NCBI GenBank assembly: GCA_030141605.1
Contig: JAQGDQ010002411.1
Location: 1-64,000 of the forward strand
Length of the DNA stretch: 64,000 bases
Origin: Tubiluchus corallicola
Taxonomy: Eukaryota > Priapulida > Priapulimorpha > Priapulimorphida > Tubiluchidae
Direction of reading: 5' to 3'
The notes under the pieces were generated by a model. It made no database searches. It was not told where the DNA came from and saw only the letters and a program-made list of their open reading frames with translations. The translations under genes and the position numbers were made by a program. Positions 34,740-42,656 of the stretch are shown piece after piece (within the stretch, counting starts at the first letter, position 1; every line of letters starts with the position of its first letter).

Positions 34740-35873
34740 CTAATTGTATTGTTTCTTGGTTTTTGATTTTATCAGTCTTAAGATCTCTAAAGCTATATTT
34801 TTTGCTGCGTTGTGTTTAGCAAGTTGTTTAATGTTGTTTTTCAGTGTTTGACATTTGTCTTTGTTTTCTAAGAGGTTCAGAGTCGTAGGAATCATTTGGG
34901 ATATGGCGTGCTTATCTGTTATTAGCAGGGCTGCATTCTTTTTTACTAAGGTTTGTGCATTTTTAGTTTGGTGGTCTTCAGCTACATTAGGTGAAGGTAC
35001 AAGTATAGTAGGCTTAGCAACAACACACAGTTCAGAGATAGCTCCAGCACCTGCTCTCGAAATAATAACGTCCGCCAATGTATAAGCGTAGTTCATCTCT
35101 TTAATAAAGGGTGTGATATGCATATTAGAGGCATTTTGTTTTTCTACTTCTGGTTTTAGTTGGCTATAATACAATTTTCCTGTCTGCCACAGTATTTGAA
35201 CTCCTTTTTTATTTTTCAGAGCTTCTATATGTTTCAATATGGCTTGATTGATAGTTTTTGCTCCGAGACTGCCTCCTAACACGAGTATTGTCTTATTATT
35301 AGCTGTTAAGTTGAAGTGTGCCAAAGCCTCTTCTTTATTGGTGGTAGTATTAAGGTTTTCTCTTGTGGGGTTGCCTGTAAGAATAATATTCTTTTTAGGG
35401 AAGGTATGTTCCATTCCCTCGTAAGCAGTGAATATACGAGAGGCTTTCTTTGCCAGTAATTTGTTGGTGATGCCTGCATAGGAGTTTTGCTCTTGTATGA
35501 CAATAGGTATTTTCAGCCTATGGGCTTGGTACAATATAGCACCACTAGCATATCCACCTACTCCTACAACTATATCAGGTTTGTGTTCTTTGAGTAGATG
35601 TTTGGCTTTTATCAAGCTTTGCACAAGTTTAAAAACTGCCATTATATTTTTCAATATGCTCTGTGGAGAAAAAGAACGTTGTAAACCTCGTATAGGTAGT
35701 CCTATAATTTTAAATCCTGCTTGTGGTACTTGGTTCATCTCCATTTTTCCCTCTGCTCCTACAAAAAGAATATTTACAGCAGTGTCCTCCTTTTTTAGTG
35801 CTTGTGCTATGGCTATAGCTGGGAATATGTGTCCTCCCGTACCTCCACCTGATATGATGATTCTCTTTGCCAT
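34740..35873 (-). CDS. murG: UDP-GlcNAc:lipid I GlcNAc-transferase MurG
   Basis: The 377-residue enzyme makes lipid II from lipid I on the inner face of the membrane. Motifs are 'IISGGGTGGHIFPAIAIAQAL' (key GGGTGGHIFPA) near 6, 'GVGGYASGAILYQAH' near 104, 'EQNSYAGITNKLLA' near 126, 'VLGGSLGAKTIN' near 200 and 'ISRAGAGAISELCVVAKPTILVPSP', key part SRAGAGAISEL, near 270. The reading frame is open upstream to 35951, but the promoter at 35917-35948 overlaps that part. The ATG at 35871-35873 gives the standard start. No other mur genes are adjacent, unlike the usual dcw cluster. Confidence 0.96.
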   Translation of the reverse strand: MAKRIIISGGGTGGHIFPAIAIAQALKKEDTAVNILFVGAEGKMEMNQVPQAGFKIIGLPIRGLQRSFSPQSILKNIMAVFKLVQSLIKAKHLLKEHKPDIVVGVGGYASGAILYQAHRLKIPIVIQEQNSYAGITNKLLAKKASRIFTAYEGMEHTFPKKNIILTGNPTRENLNTTTNKEEALAHFNLTANNKTILVLGGSLGAKTINQAILKHIEALKNKKGVQILWQTGKLYYSQLKPEVEKQNASNMHITPFIKEMNYAYTLADVIISRAGAGAISELCVVAKPTILVPSPNVAEDHQTKNAQTLVKKNAALLITDKHAISQMIPTTLNLLENKDKCQTLKNNIKQLAKHNAAKNIALEILRLIKSKTKKQYN

Positions 35874-35916
35874 TATGATTGTTATAGAATAAAATTTTAG
35901 AAAAATAAAGAATAGG

Positions 35917-35948
35917 CAAATATATAGGAATTGGCTTAAGTAAGCAAA
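35917..35948 (-). promoter_or_regulatory. Bacteroidota-type promoter of murG
   Basis: Minus strand TTTG (35948-35945), 20 bases, TATATTTG (35924-35917). Both elements match consensus. The expected start near 35908 leaves a leader of about 35 bases before the murG ATG. Confidence 0.78.
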
Positions 35949-36026
35949 CAATATTTATAGTATTTAGGCCATAGAAAATAGGATAAAATGGATAGGTTGA
36001 TGTAATTCATTTGTAATTTTCAACTC

Positions 36027-37208
36027 TTAAGTTTCTTCTTTTAAGAAAACTAAATGCAAAAAGGTTAGAGCATAGAAAAAGGGTTTAGTAAAATATCCTT
36101 CGGAAAATCCTATGATAAAAATAGCAAATAAAGCAAGTAGTGAAAATAGTATGCTAAAATTGTAATGCAAGCACATTTTACGAAATGTATAGTAAATAAG
36201 AAGAAAATAGAACAGAAATCCAATTGCTCCATAGGTAGCAAGATAATTGGTTATTCCGTTGTTCCTATGTATGATTGCTTTTACTTTCTTCCCTTTGAAA
36301 CGTGTAAGTTCGTTGCGTCCCAGTCCTGTAAATGGATGTCTTGCCCAGTCTTTTATATCCAACATAGCACTACCAAACCGAGTATTGTATTGCTTCTGCT
36401 GGTAGTTCATACTTGCTTCTACTTTATCACTTAAAAAGTCAGCTTTATTGTAAAAAAGTATTATCAAAGAGGCGAATATGGGTAGTGCTATTACTTTGTA
36501 AATAGATTGAATTCGAAGAGTGTAATAACTACCCAAAACAAACATAAGAGCAATAATACCTGTGGTAGATAGGGTAGAAATCAAAGCACCAATAAGCACA
36601 AGTGTTTTTATGTTATATAGGCTTTTCTTAACTATGATTTGAAACAAAAGGGCTACAATTAAAAAACCAGCAAAAGCTCCCGGTTCCCAAAAAGGACCTG
36701 AATTTCTTGGCACTAGTGCTTCTCCACTGTTAAAAGTATAAAGTATAATATCAGGGTGGTATGTGTAATTGACTACATCGAAAGGAGTTTTCATATGAGG
36801 AGCCACATTGCTAATGAAAAAATTATTGATACTGGGAAATATGAGTGATGGAAGAAAAATAACAAAACTAAATAATGAGAAAAATATAAGTATATTAATA
36901 TAGTAGGAAATAAATTTTTTATTCAGTATTTTGACTACAAGAAAGGCAAAAAATACCCTAATGTATAAACCAAGATAAGTACTGTAAGGAAAATAATTGA
37001 ATTTAAGCATTTGAGTAATTTGTATAATGCTAAAAATAAGTAAATAAGTAATTAGGAATTTGTTTGTCCTTAGGTTTCTGAAATAAAACATAAGAGCTGA
37101 TACAGCTGCAAAAGGAATAAGAAAAGTCATTCCTGATCTCATAAAAAAAGGTATACCTGAGGCAGCTACCAGCATAAATAATAGTAAGTAATCTAATTTT
37201 TTTTGCAT
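36027..37208 (-). CDS. O-antigen ligase/polymerase-like membrane protein
   Basis: 393 residues with about ten hydrophobic helices and a long loop near residues 120-180 containing 'VPRNSGPFWEPGAFAGFLI'. After it comes 'HPFTGLGRNELTRFKG' near 290-305. This glycine/arginine pattern ('PxxGxGxNxF'-like) is typical of the Wzy/WaaL (O-antigen ligase) superfamily. It would polymerise or ligate repeat units in the periplasmic face of the membrane. It follows a glycosyltransferase gene by 22 bases. Whether it is polymerase or ligase cannot be decided. Confidence 0.75.
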   Translation of the reverse strand: MQKKLDYLLLFMLVAASGIPFFMRSGMTFLIPFAAVSALMFYFRNLRTNKFLITYLLIFSIIQITQMLKFNYFPYSTYLGLYIRVFFAFLVVKILNKKFISYYINILIFFSLFSFVIFLPSLIFPSINNFFISNVAPHMKTPFDVVNYTYHPDIILYTFNSGEALVPRNSGPFWEPGAFAGFLIVALLFQIIVKKSLYNIKTLVLIGALISTLSTTGIIALMFVLGSYYTLRIQSIYKVIALPIFASLIILFYNKADFLSDKVEASMNYQQKQYNTRFGSAMLDIKDWARHPFTGLGRNELTRFKGKKVKAIIHRNNGITNYLATYGAIGFLFYFLLIYYTFRKMCLHYNFSILFSLLALFAIFIIGFSEGYFTKPFFYALTFLHLVFLKEET

Positions 37209-37230
37209 TTTGAATTAGGTTTTAAAACTA

Positions 37231-38472
37231 TTAAGCGTTATATATACATTCTTGATACAGTTTTTTATACTGTGGTGCTATTACCTCATTGGCGTATTGC
37301 TTTTTCACTTTTTTTCTTGCATGTGCTGAGTAGTGTTTTAACATTTCTGTATTACTCAACAAGTGATTAATACCATTGGCAAGGTCATCTTTACTTCTTA
37401 GCTTAGCAAGATAACCATTTGTTTTATGGTCTATCATATCAGAATTGCCCCCTACATCAAAGGCCACTATGGGTGTTCCACAAGCCATTGCCTCCATAAT
37501 GACACAGGATAGGTTTTCTTGTAGCGACGGCACTATGGCAATGTCTGCTGCCGAATATATAATAGGAAAGCTTATATCATCGGTAATAGTACCAAGGAAA
37601 TGCGATTTTAGTTTAGTGTCGTACTGAGTAGTATCTGTTCCACCTATTATTAATAGTTCTGTATCGGTTCTATTAACTTTTTTCAGTGCTTGGGTAAGGT
37701 AATGAAAGCCTTTTCTTTCGTCAGAGGTAGAGGACATTGCGGTAAAGAGGATTAATTTCTTATTTGTAGGTAGATTAAGGATTTTACAGGCTTGTTTTTT
37801 GTCCATTGGTTTATATTGTTCGGTATCTATTGCATTAGGTAAGGTAATGGTTTTCACTTCTTTGAACAAAGTGCTTTGGGAAGCACAGCGAGTAAGCCAG
37901 TGGCTAAGTCCTATTACTGTTAGATTTGGTGTTTTTTTTATTGTGTAAATCTTCTTTTTCAATTGTCTGTATGTAAGGTCTTTTTTATTTTTTGATTTTA
38001 GGATGGGACAATTACCACAATATTGTGTGTAACGTCCGCACTCGTTATCATAATGACAACCACCTGTAAAGTTCCACATATCGTGAAGGCTAAGCACAAT
38101 AGGTTTATTCAGTTTTTTCAAGTCTTGGAATTTAAAAAATCCTCTGTTGTACCAATGAAAGTGTACCACATCAGGATTTATTTTACGTATATAAGGTATC
38201 AGGTTTTCACCTGTCAGTGTAGTTGAGAATATTGCCTTTGCTCTTTTAGGGTAGTATTTTAAAGGCAATTTGTTGATGTAGTGGTAAGCTTCTTTGAAAG
38301 TTTTTTGAATCGTAGTATTGGCAGTAGCTACAGTGTGGGGGTCTAAAGTGTTTCTTGTACGTGTGAGTAATGTCGAATCTATTTGATTATTGAGCAGGGC
38401 TTGATGCAAGCGAAAAGTAGCTTTAGCAGCGCCTCCATCAATATCGTTGGTTGATATTAGCAATACTTTCAT
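37231..38472 (-). CDS. Glycosyltransferase, GT4 family
   Basis: 413 residues. The N-terminal 'STNDIDGGAAKATFRLHQAL' near 7 is typical of GT4 transferases in capsular clusters. It then has 'DVVHFHWYNRGFF', 'LSLHDMWNFTGGCHY' and a Cys cluster 'CHYDNECGRYTQYCGNCPIL' near 137-157. The C-terminal domain has 'LPNAIDTEQYKP' near 213 and 'PSLQENLSCVIMEAMACGTPI' (E-x7-E) near 315-335. It is cotranscribed with the Wzy-like gene. It likely transfers a hexose or amino sugar. Confidence 0.9.
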   Translation of the reverse strand: MKVLLISTNDIDGGAAKATFRLHQALLNNQIDSTLLTRTRNTLDPHTVATANTTIQKTFKEAYHYINKLPLKYYPKRAKAIFSTTLTGENLIPYIRKINPDVVHFHWYNRGFFKFQDLKKLNKPIVLSLHDMWNFTGGCHYDNECGRYTQYCGNCPILKSKNKKDLTYRQLKKKIYTIKKTPNLTVIGLSHWLTRCASQSTLFKEVKTITLPNAIDTEQYKPMDKKQACKILNLPTNKKLILFTAMSSTSDERKGFHYLTQALKKVNRTDTELLIIGGTDTTQYDTKLKSHFLGTITDDISFPIIYSAADIAIVPSLQENLSCVIMEAMACGTPIVAFDVGGNSDMIDHKTNGYLAKLRSKDDLANGINHLLSNTEMLKHYSAHARKKVKKQYANEVIAPQYKKLYQECIYNA

Positions 38473-38591
38473 TTAGGTTTTGAGTTTGAAATGTATTATT
38501 AATAAAGTTTTTTCTAAGCAGGTTAAGGTTTGTTGTTACATTAGCTTGATTTTAGGCGTCTTACAACATTTATCCTGTATTTGTATTTTTT

Positions 38592-39116
38592 TTATATTTC
38601 TAACAATCCTTCTGGCAATTTCATTTGCACTATTTTTTTTTTGTCATCTACTGCTACAATCATATCTTCATTGGCAGGTATTAATATCTCCTTACCCTTA
38701 TATATTACTTGAAAAAGACTATTTTTTGGGAATTCTACTAACTGTTGAATTTCGCCTATTACACCGTGCCATTTATCTACAACTTTATACTTTTGCAAAG
38801 TTCTTAATATATTTTCAGAAGAGGAAAAATTTTGAGGAATAAACGGTTTTTCTACATAAATTTTTTTGTTAAAAAACTGTTGAGCTCTATTATCAGTATC
38901 AATATCTTCTAACTTAACAATAAAACTTTTATGGTTTTTAACTTTTGCATTTTGTATAAAGAAAGGAATAAAACGTTGGTCGATTTTTACCAATAGGTAT
39001 CTTAAAGTATGAAAATAATTGTAAAAATATGGCTCTATCTTTATTGTCAAACTTCCTTTATTACCATAGGTTTTTAGGATTACTCCAATATTTTCACAGT
39101 CTTTAGGGTTTATCAT
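38592..39116 (-). CDS. rimM: Ribosome maturation factor RimM
   Basis: 174 residues with an N-terminal RimM barrel ('IGVILKTYGNKGSLTIKI' near 11) and a C-terminal PRC-barrel-like domain ('IGEIQQLVEFPKNSLFQV' and 'ILIPANEDMIVAVD' near 120-155). RimM binds S19 and helps mature the head of the 30S subunit. It follows rpsP as in most bacteria, but a strong hairpin lies in the 86-base gap, so it may depend on readthrough or on its own promoter. Confidence 0.92.
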   Translation of the reverse strand: MINPKDCENIGVILKTYGNKGSLTIKIEPYFYNYFHTLRYLLVKIDQRFIPFFIQNAKVKNHKSFIVKLEDIDTDNRAQQFFNKKIYVEKPFIPQNFSSSENILRTLQKYKVVDKWHGVIGEIQQLVEFPKNSLFQVIYKGKEILIPANEDMIVAVDDKKKIVQMKLPEGLLEI

Positions 39117-39142
39117 ATTGCAATATAATACATTTTAAAACT

Positions 39143-39178
39143 AAAAAAGCCTCTGTTTTTAAAAATAGAGGCTTTTTT
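39143..39178. terminator. Hairpin terminator or attenuator between rpsP and rimM
   Basis: AAAAAAGCCTCT (39143-39154) pairs perfectly with AGAGGCTTTTTT (39167-39178), loop 12. On the minus strand the T-run is at the end of the stem, so it fits rpsP termination. The symmetric sequence could also work in the other direction. Confidence 0.85.
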
Positions 39179-39202
39179 GTAGTTTGGTCTTTATATGTAC
39201 TA

Positions 39203-40015
39203 TTACTCTTGGGGAGGTTCCTTTTCTTTTTTCTCTTTTGTTTCTTCCTTAGGAGTTTCTGCTTTTGCTTCTTTCTTTTCTTCAGCTTTTGCTTCTTCCT
39301 TGGGAGCTTCTGCTTTTACTTCTTTCTTTTCTTCAGCTTTTGCTTCTTCCTTGGGAGCTTCTGCTTTTACTTCTTTCTTTTCTTCAGTCTTTTTTTCTTC
39401 CTTGGGAGCTTCTGCTTTTACTTCTTTCTTTTCTTCAGTCTTTTTTTCTTCCTTGGGAGCTTCTGCTTTTACTTCTTTCTTTTCTTCAGCCTTTGCTTCT
39501 TCTTTAGGAGCTTCTGCTTGTTGTGGTTCTTCTTGCTCTTTCAATTGTTGCGCCAAATCTGAGTTTTTCTCTGCTATTTTTTTTGCTCTCTCTTGTTTTA
39601 TCTTTGTTTCTTTCGCGAGTGCTTCTTTTTTGGCTGTTTCTTCCTCTTTAATTTGCTTCTCTCTTTGGCCTTTTATATTTGCTTCTTTCTCTTGCAACCA
39701 TTGATTGAATTTTTCTTCGGCTTTGGTTTCATCAAATGCTCCTTTTTTCACTCCTTCTAAGAGGTGTTTTTTGAGCATTACCCCTTTTTTTGACAAAATA
39801 GAACGCACGGTATCCGAAGGTTGTGCTCCTACTTGCATCCAATACAATGCTCTATCAAATTGCAAATCAATAATAGGAGGATGCACATTAGGGTTATAAC
39901 TACCAACTCGTTCTATAAATTTTCCATCTCTTTTGGCTCTACTATCCGCTACTACAATATGATAAAAAGGATATCCTTTTTTACCGTGCCTTGCCAATCT
40001 TATTCTTGTGGGCAT
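39203..40015 (-). CDS. rpsP: 30S ribosomal protein S16 with long repeat-rich tail
   Basis: The first 80 or so residues are a normal S16: '[23 protein letters not shown]', key parts [13 protein letters not shown], then 'RVGSYNP' and '[12 protein letters not shown]'. The gene then goes on to 270 residues, well over twice the size of the E. coli protein (about 82). The added part is a charged helix with Lys/Glu/Ala and, at 177-261, five tandem 17-residue repeats close to [17 protein letters not shown]. Bacteroidota S16 often has an extension, but this one appears unusually long. It has a good promoter upstream. Confidence 0.93.
   Translation of the reverse strand: MPTRIRLARHGKKGYPFYHIVVADSRAKRDGKFIERVGSYNPNVHPPIIDLQFDRALYWMQVGAQPSDTVRSILSKKGVMLKKHLLEGVKKGAFDETKAEEKFNQWLQEKEANIKGQREKQIKEEETAKKEALAKETKIKQERAKKIAEKNSDLAQQLKEQEEPQQAEAPKEEAKAEEKKEVKAEAPKEEKKTEEKKEVKAEAPKEEKKTEEKKEVKAEAPKEEAKAEEKKEVKAEAPKEEAKAEEKKEAKAETPKEETKEKKEKEPPQE
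39233..39487 (-). repeat. Five tandem 51-bp coding repeats in the rpsP tail
   Basis: Units encode residues 177-193, 194-210, 211-227, 228-244 and 245-261 of S16, with a partial sixth unit (to about 39517). The first four are nearly identical; the last is diverged. The length (5 x 51 = 255 bases) keeps the frame, so copy number can vary without damage. A Ser/Phe-rich open frame on the other strand is a by-product. Confidence 0.9.
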
Positions 40016-40077
40016 ATAAAATAAAGTTTTTCTTCTAAAATTTATTAATACTATATATTTCTGTATGTAAAGTGCGG

Positions 40078-40108
40078 CAAAGTTACATATTTTTTATCAT
40101 TTGTCAAA
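40078..40108 (-). promoter_or_regulatory. Bacteroidota-type promoter of rpsP
   Basis: Minus strand TTTG (40108-40105), 19 bases, TAACTTTG (40085-40078). Full match with the ideal spacing. The leader to the rpsP ATG is about 55 bases. Confidence 0.82.
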
Positions 40109-40249
40109 TAAGTTTACTTATTATTTTTATGATTAAGAAAAAGAATGCTTAAAATGGTTGTTTGTAATGTATTATGTAGTGCTTGCATAGCCCCATTTTG
40201 TCCATAATTTATAAATTTAACAACTGTAAGTATATTGCCTGCTATCAAC

Positions 40250-40280
40250 TTGCATATCGTTCCTCAAAATATTACTTTTG
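40250..40280 (+). promoter_or_regulatory. Probable promoter and leader of thiL
   Basis: TTG at 40250-40252, 20 bases, TACTTTTG at 40273-40280. The 182-base leader to the thiL ATG holds one small hairpin, AAGGTT (40317-40322) with AACCTT (40328-40333), followed by a T-rich stretch from 40345, possibly an attenuator. The conserved parts of a TPP riboswitch were looked for and not found. The rest of the 446-base gap between rpsP and thiL shows no gene. Confidence 0.65.
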
Positions 40281-40461
40281 CAGTTTAATTTATATAAATT
40301 TTAAATAGTAATGTGTAAGGTTTGCACAACCTTGATTTAATTTATTTCTTTTTTTATTATCTTTTGCAGTGGTCTTTGGTAGTGTGAGGAAGACTAAAAA
40401 CTATAGAAGTACTAAGAGAAAATGGCTACTGGTGTTTTTATCATATTATTAACATAAATTA

Positions 40462-41508
40462 ATGTCATCAACAAATTTTATGAAACATACAGAAATATCT
40501 ACATTGGGCGAGTTTGGTTTGATAGACCATTTGACAAAAAATATAAAATTACAGCATCCTTCTACTGTTAAGGGAGTAGGGGATGATGCAGCTGTTTTAA
40601 GTTATGAGAATAAGCAAACTGTAGTTACTACTGATTTGTTGACGGAGGGTATTCATTTTGACCTTAGTTATGTCCCTTTAAAACACTTAGGTTACAAGGT
40701 GGCAGTAGTAAATTTCTCAGATGTGTATGCTATGAATGGCGTTCCAAAACAGTTGTTAATTACAATTGGGGTTTCCAAACGTTTTTCAGTGGAAATGATA
40801 GAGGAGTTGTATAAGGGTATTTGTTTAGCTTGTGAGGTATATGGGGTCGATTTTGTGGGAGGGGATACTTCTGCTTCATTGACGGGTTTGCATATTACAG
40901 CAACAGCTGTGGGGGAAGTAGCGAAAAATGATGTAACTTTAAGGAGTGGAGCAAAGGTAGATGATTTAGTTTGTGTAACAGGTGATTTGGGAGGAGCCTA
41001 TATGGGGCTTCAAGTGTTGGAGAGGGAGAAGAAAATATTTAGGGAGGAAAGTACTGTGCAACCTAAGTTGGAGGGCTATGACTATATATTGGAGCGGCAG
41101 TTGAAACCAGAGGCGAGAAAAGATATTGTGAAATATCTTAAAAAAATGGAGGTAAAACCTACTTCTATGATTGATGTGTCGGATGGCTTAGCAAGCGAGT
41201 TGCTGCATCTGTGCAAACAATCTGGTGTGGGGTGTAAGGTGTATGAAAACAAAATACCTATTAATGAACAGACGGGTAAAGTAGCAAACGAAATGAATAT
41301 TAGTCCAATAACTTGTGCTTTGAATGGTGGTGAGGACTATGAGTTGCTTTTTACTGTCAAACCAAAGGATGTAGAAAAGTTTTATGCTTCTACGGAGATT
41401 AGTGTTATTGGTCAAATAACGGATGAAAAAGAAGGTGGCCACCTAGTAACTACTGATGGAAAGGAGATAAAATTAAAAGCACAAGGATGGAATTCTTTGA
41501 CGGAATAA
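40462..41508 (+). CDS. thiL: Thiamine-monophosphate kinase ThiL
   Basis: The 348-residue enzyme phosphorylates thiamine monophosphate to the active cofactor TPP. Landmarks are 'GEFGLIDHLTKN' near 16, 'GVGDDAAVLSYENKQTVVTTDLLTEGIHFDL' (key GVGDDAAV, TTDLLTEGIHF) near 39-69, 'NFSDVYAMNG' near 86, 'VGGDTSAS' near 131, 'DVSDGLASELLHLC' near 239 and 'NGGEDYELLF' near 291. The ATG at 40462 gives a short extra N-terminus of six residues before a second Met. No other thiamine gene is in the window. Confidence 0.94.
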   Translation: MSSTNFMKHTEISTLGEFGLIDHLTKNIKLQHPSTVKGVGDDAAVLSYENKQTVVTTDLLTEGIHFDLSYVPLKHLGYKVAVVNFSDVYAMNGVPKQLLITIGVSKRFSVEMIEELYKGICLACEVYGVDFVGGDTSASLTGLHITATAVGEVAKNDVTLRSGAKVDDLVCVTGDLGGAYMGLQVLEREKKIFREESTVQPKLEGYDYILERQLKPEARKDIVKYLKKMEVKPTSMIDVSDGLASELLHLCKQSGVGCKVYENKIPINEQTGKVANEMNISPITCALNGGEDYELLFTVKPKDVEKFYASTEISVIGQITDEKEGGHLVTTDGKEIKLKAQGWNSLTE

Positions 41509-41563
41509 AAATTAGGAGCTATGTTTTTGTAACAAGTAGTATTTTCTAAATTTTTTCTTTTTG

Positions 41564-42547
41564 CTATTTATCTTTTAATTCTATAACTATTTTTCCTATT
41601 GTTGTTCCTGTTTCTATTTGTTGGTGAGCTTTTTGTATGTTTTTTGTAGTTAAGCCTTTCAGGGTTTGCGTGAGAGTATGTTGAATAATATTCTGCTCTA
41701 TAAGTTGAGCTACTTGTTTAAGTATGCGATGGTGTTGTATCATATCAGGAGTTTGGTAAATGGGACGAGCTGCCATAAACTCCCATACTACAAATTGATT
41801 TTTGGGTTTGTAAAGGTTGATATTGAGTGGCGTAGGGGAGTCGTCTAAGTAACAAACACCACCATTGAGTTTAAGTAATTCAGGTATTTTATCCCAGTAT
41901 TGAGCGATGTATATAGTACAAAAAATAGCATCTACTTCAGTTATATTGATGTTTTGTAACTGTGTTTTAAGGTCTTGCTTGTGGTCGATAATATGGTCTG
42001 CTCCCATTTTTTTACACCACATCTGACTTTCTGGTCGTGAAGCTGTAGCTACTACGGTTAATCCTGCCCATTTGGCAAGTTGTATGGCTATTGAGCCCAC
42101 GCCTCCTGCTCCGTTAATAATAAGCAAGGTTTTGTTTTTATTGTTTTGAGTAGGTAGTCTTAGCCGTTCAAAAAGGGCTTCATAAGCGGTAAGAGCGGTA
42201 AGGGGTAGGGCGGCTGCTTCTGTATTAGATAGGTTGTGAGGTGCAAGTGCTACGAGACGTTCATCTACGAGTTGGTATTCAGCGTTGGAGCCGTCTTTTT
42301 GCAAGTTACCCGAATAATATATTCGGTCTCCTTTTTTAAATAGAGTTACTTTTTCGCCTGTGGCTTCTACTATTCCGCAGGCATCGTATCCTGCTACGAA
42401 GGGTTCTGTTTTTCGTTGTCGTAGTTTAGTGTCAATAGGATTAATTCCAGTAGCTTTTACTTTTACAAGTAAGTTATATGCTGTGGGTGTAGTTGTAGGT
42501 TTTTCTATTTCTTGGTAGGTGTTTTGGGTGATTTGTATTGTTTTCAT
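41564..42547 (-). CDS. Zinc-binding-type alcohol dehydrogenase family / quinone oxidoreductase-like
   Basis: 327 residues in the MDR superfamily. The N-terminal GroES-like domain has 'VKATGINPIDTKLRQ' near 29 and 'GYDACGIVEATG' near 53. The nucleotide-binding motif 'INGAGGVGSIAIQLAKWAG' (GxGxxG, key part AGGVGS) is near 145, and 'GADHIIDHKQDL' follows. The Cys/His ligands of the catalytic zinc are missing, so this is the zinc-free QOR-like or 'ZADH' type, likely NADPH-dependent. The substrate is unknown. It converges on thiL. Confidence 0.85.
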   Translation of the reverse strand: MKTIQITQNTYQEIEKPTTTPTAYNLLVKVKATGINPIDTKLRQRKTEPFVAGYDACGIVEATGEKVTLFKKGDRIYYSGNLQKDGSNAEYQLVDERLVALAPHNLSNTEAAALPLTALTAYEALFERLRLPTQNNKNKTLLIINGAGGVGSIAIQLAKWAGLTVVATASRPESQMWCKKMGADHIIDHKQDLKTQLQNINITEVDAIFCTIYIAQYWDKIPELLKLNGGVCYLDDSPTPLNINLYKPKNQFVVWEFMAARPIYQTPDMIQHHRILKQVAQLIEQNIIQHTLTQTLKGLTTKNIQKAHQQIETGTTIGKIVIELKDK

Positions 42548-42656
42548 TGGGTTATTGTTTGTTTATATGTTTCATCACTTTGTCTTATTTGGTGATTGGC
42601 ATTTAATATTAGGGTGTTTCTTCGAGCTTTTGTAAAGAAAAATTGCAACTTGGTTT

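Noticed and set aside
39195-39704. Ser/Phe-rich plus-strand open frames over rpsP
   Set aside because: They are by-products of the Lys/Glu repeat coding on the other strand and show no start signal.
40281-40461. TPP riboswitch in front of thiL
   Set aside because: The conserved THI-box segments are not present; only a 6-bp hairpin.
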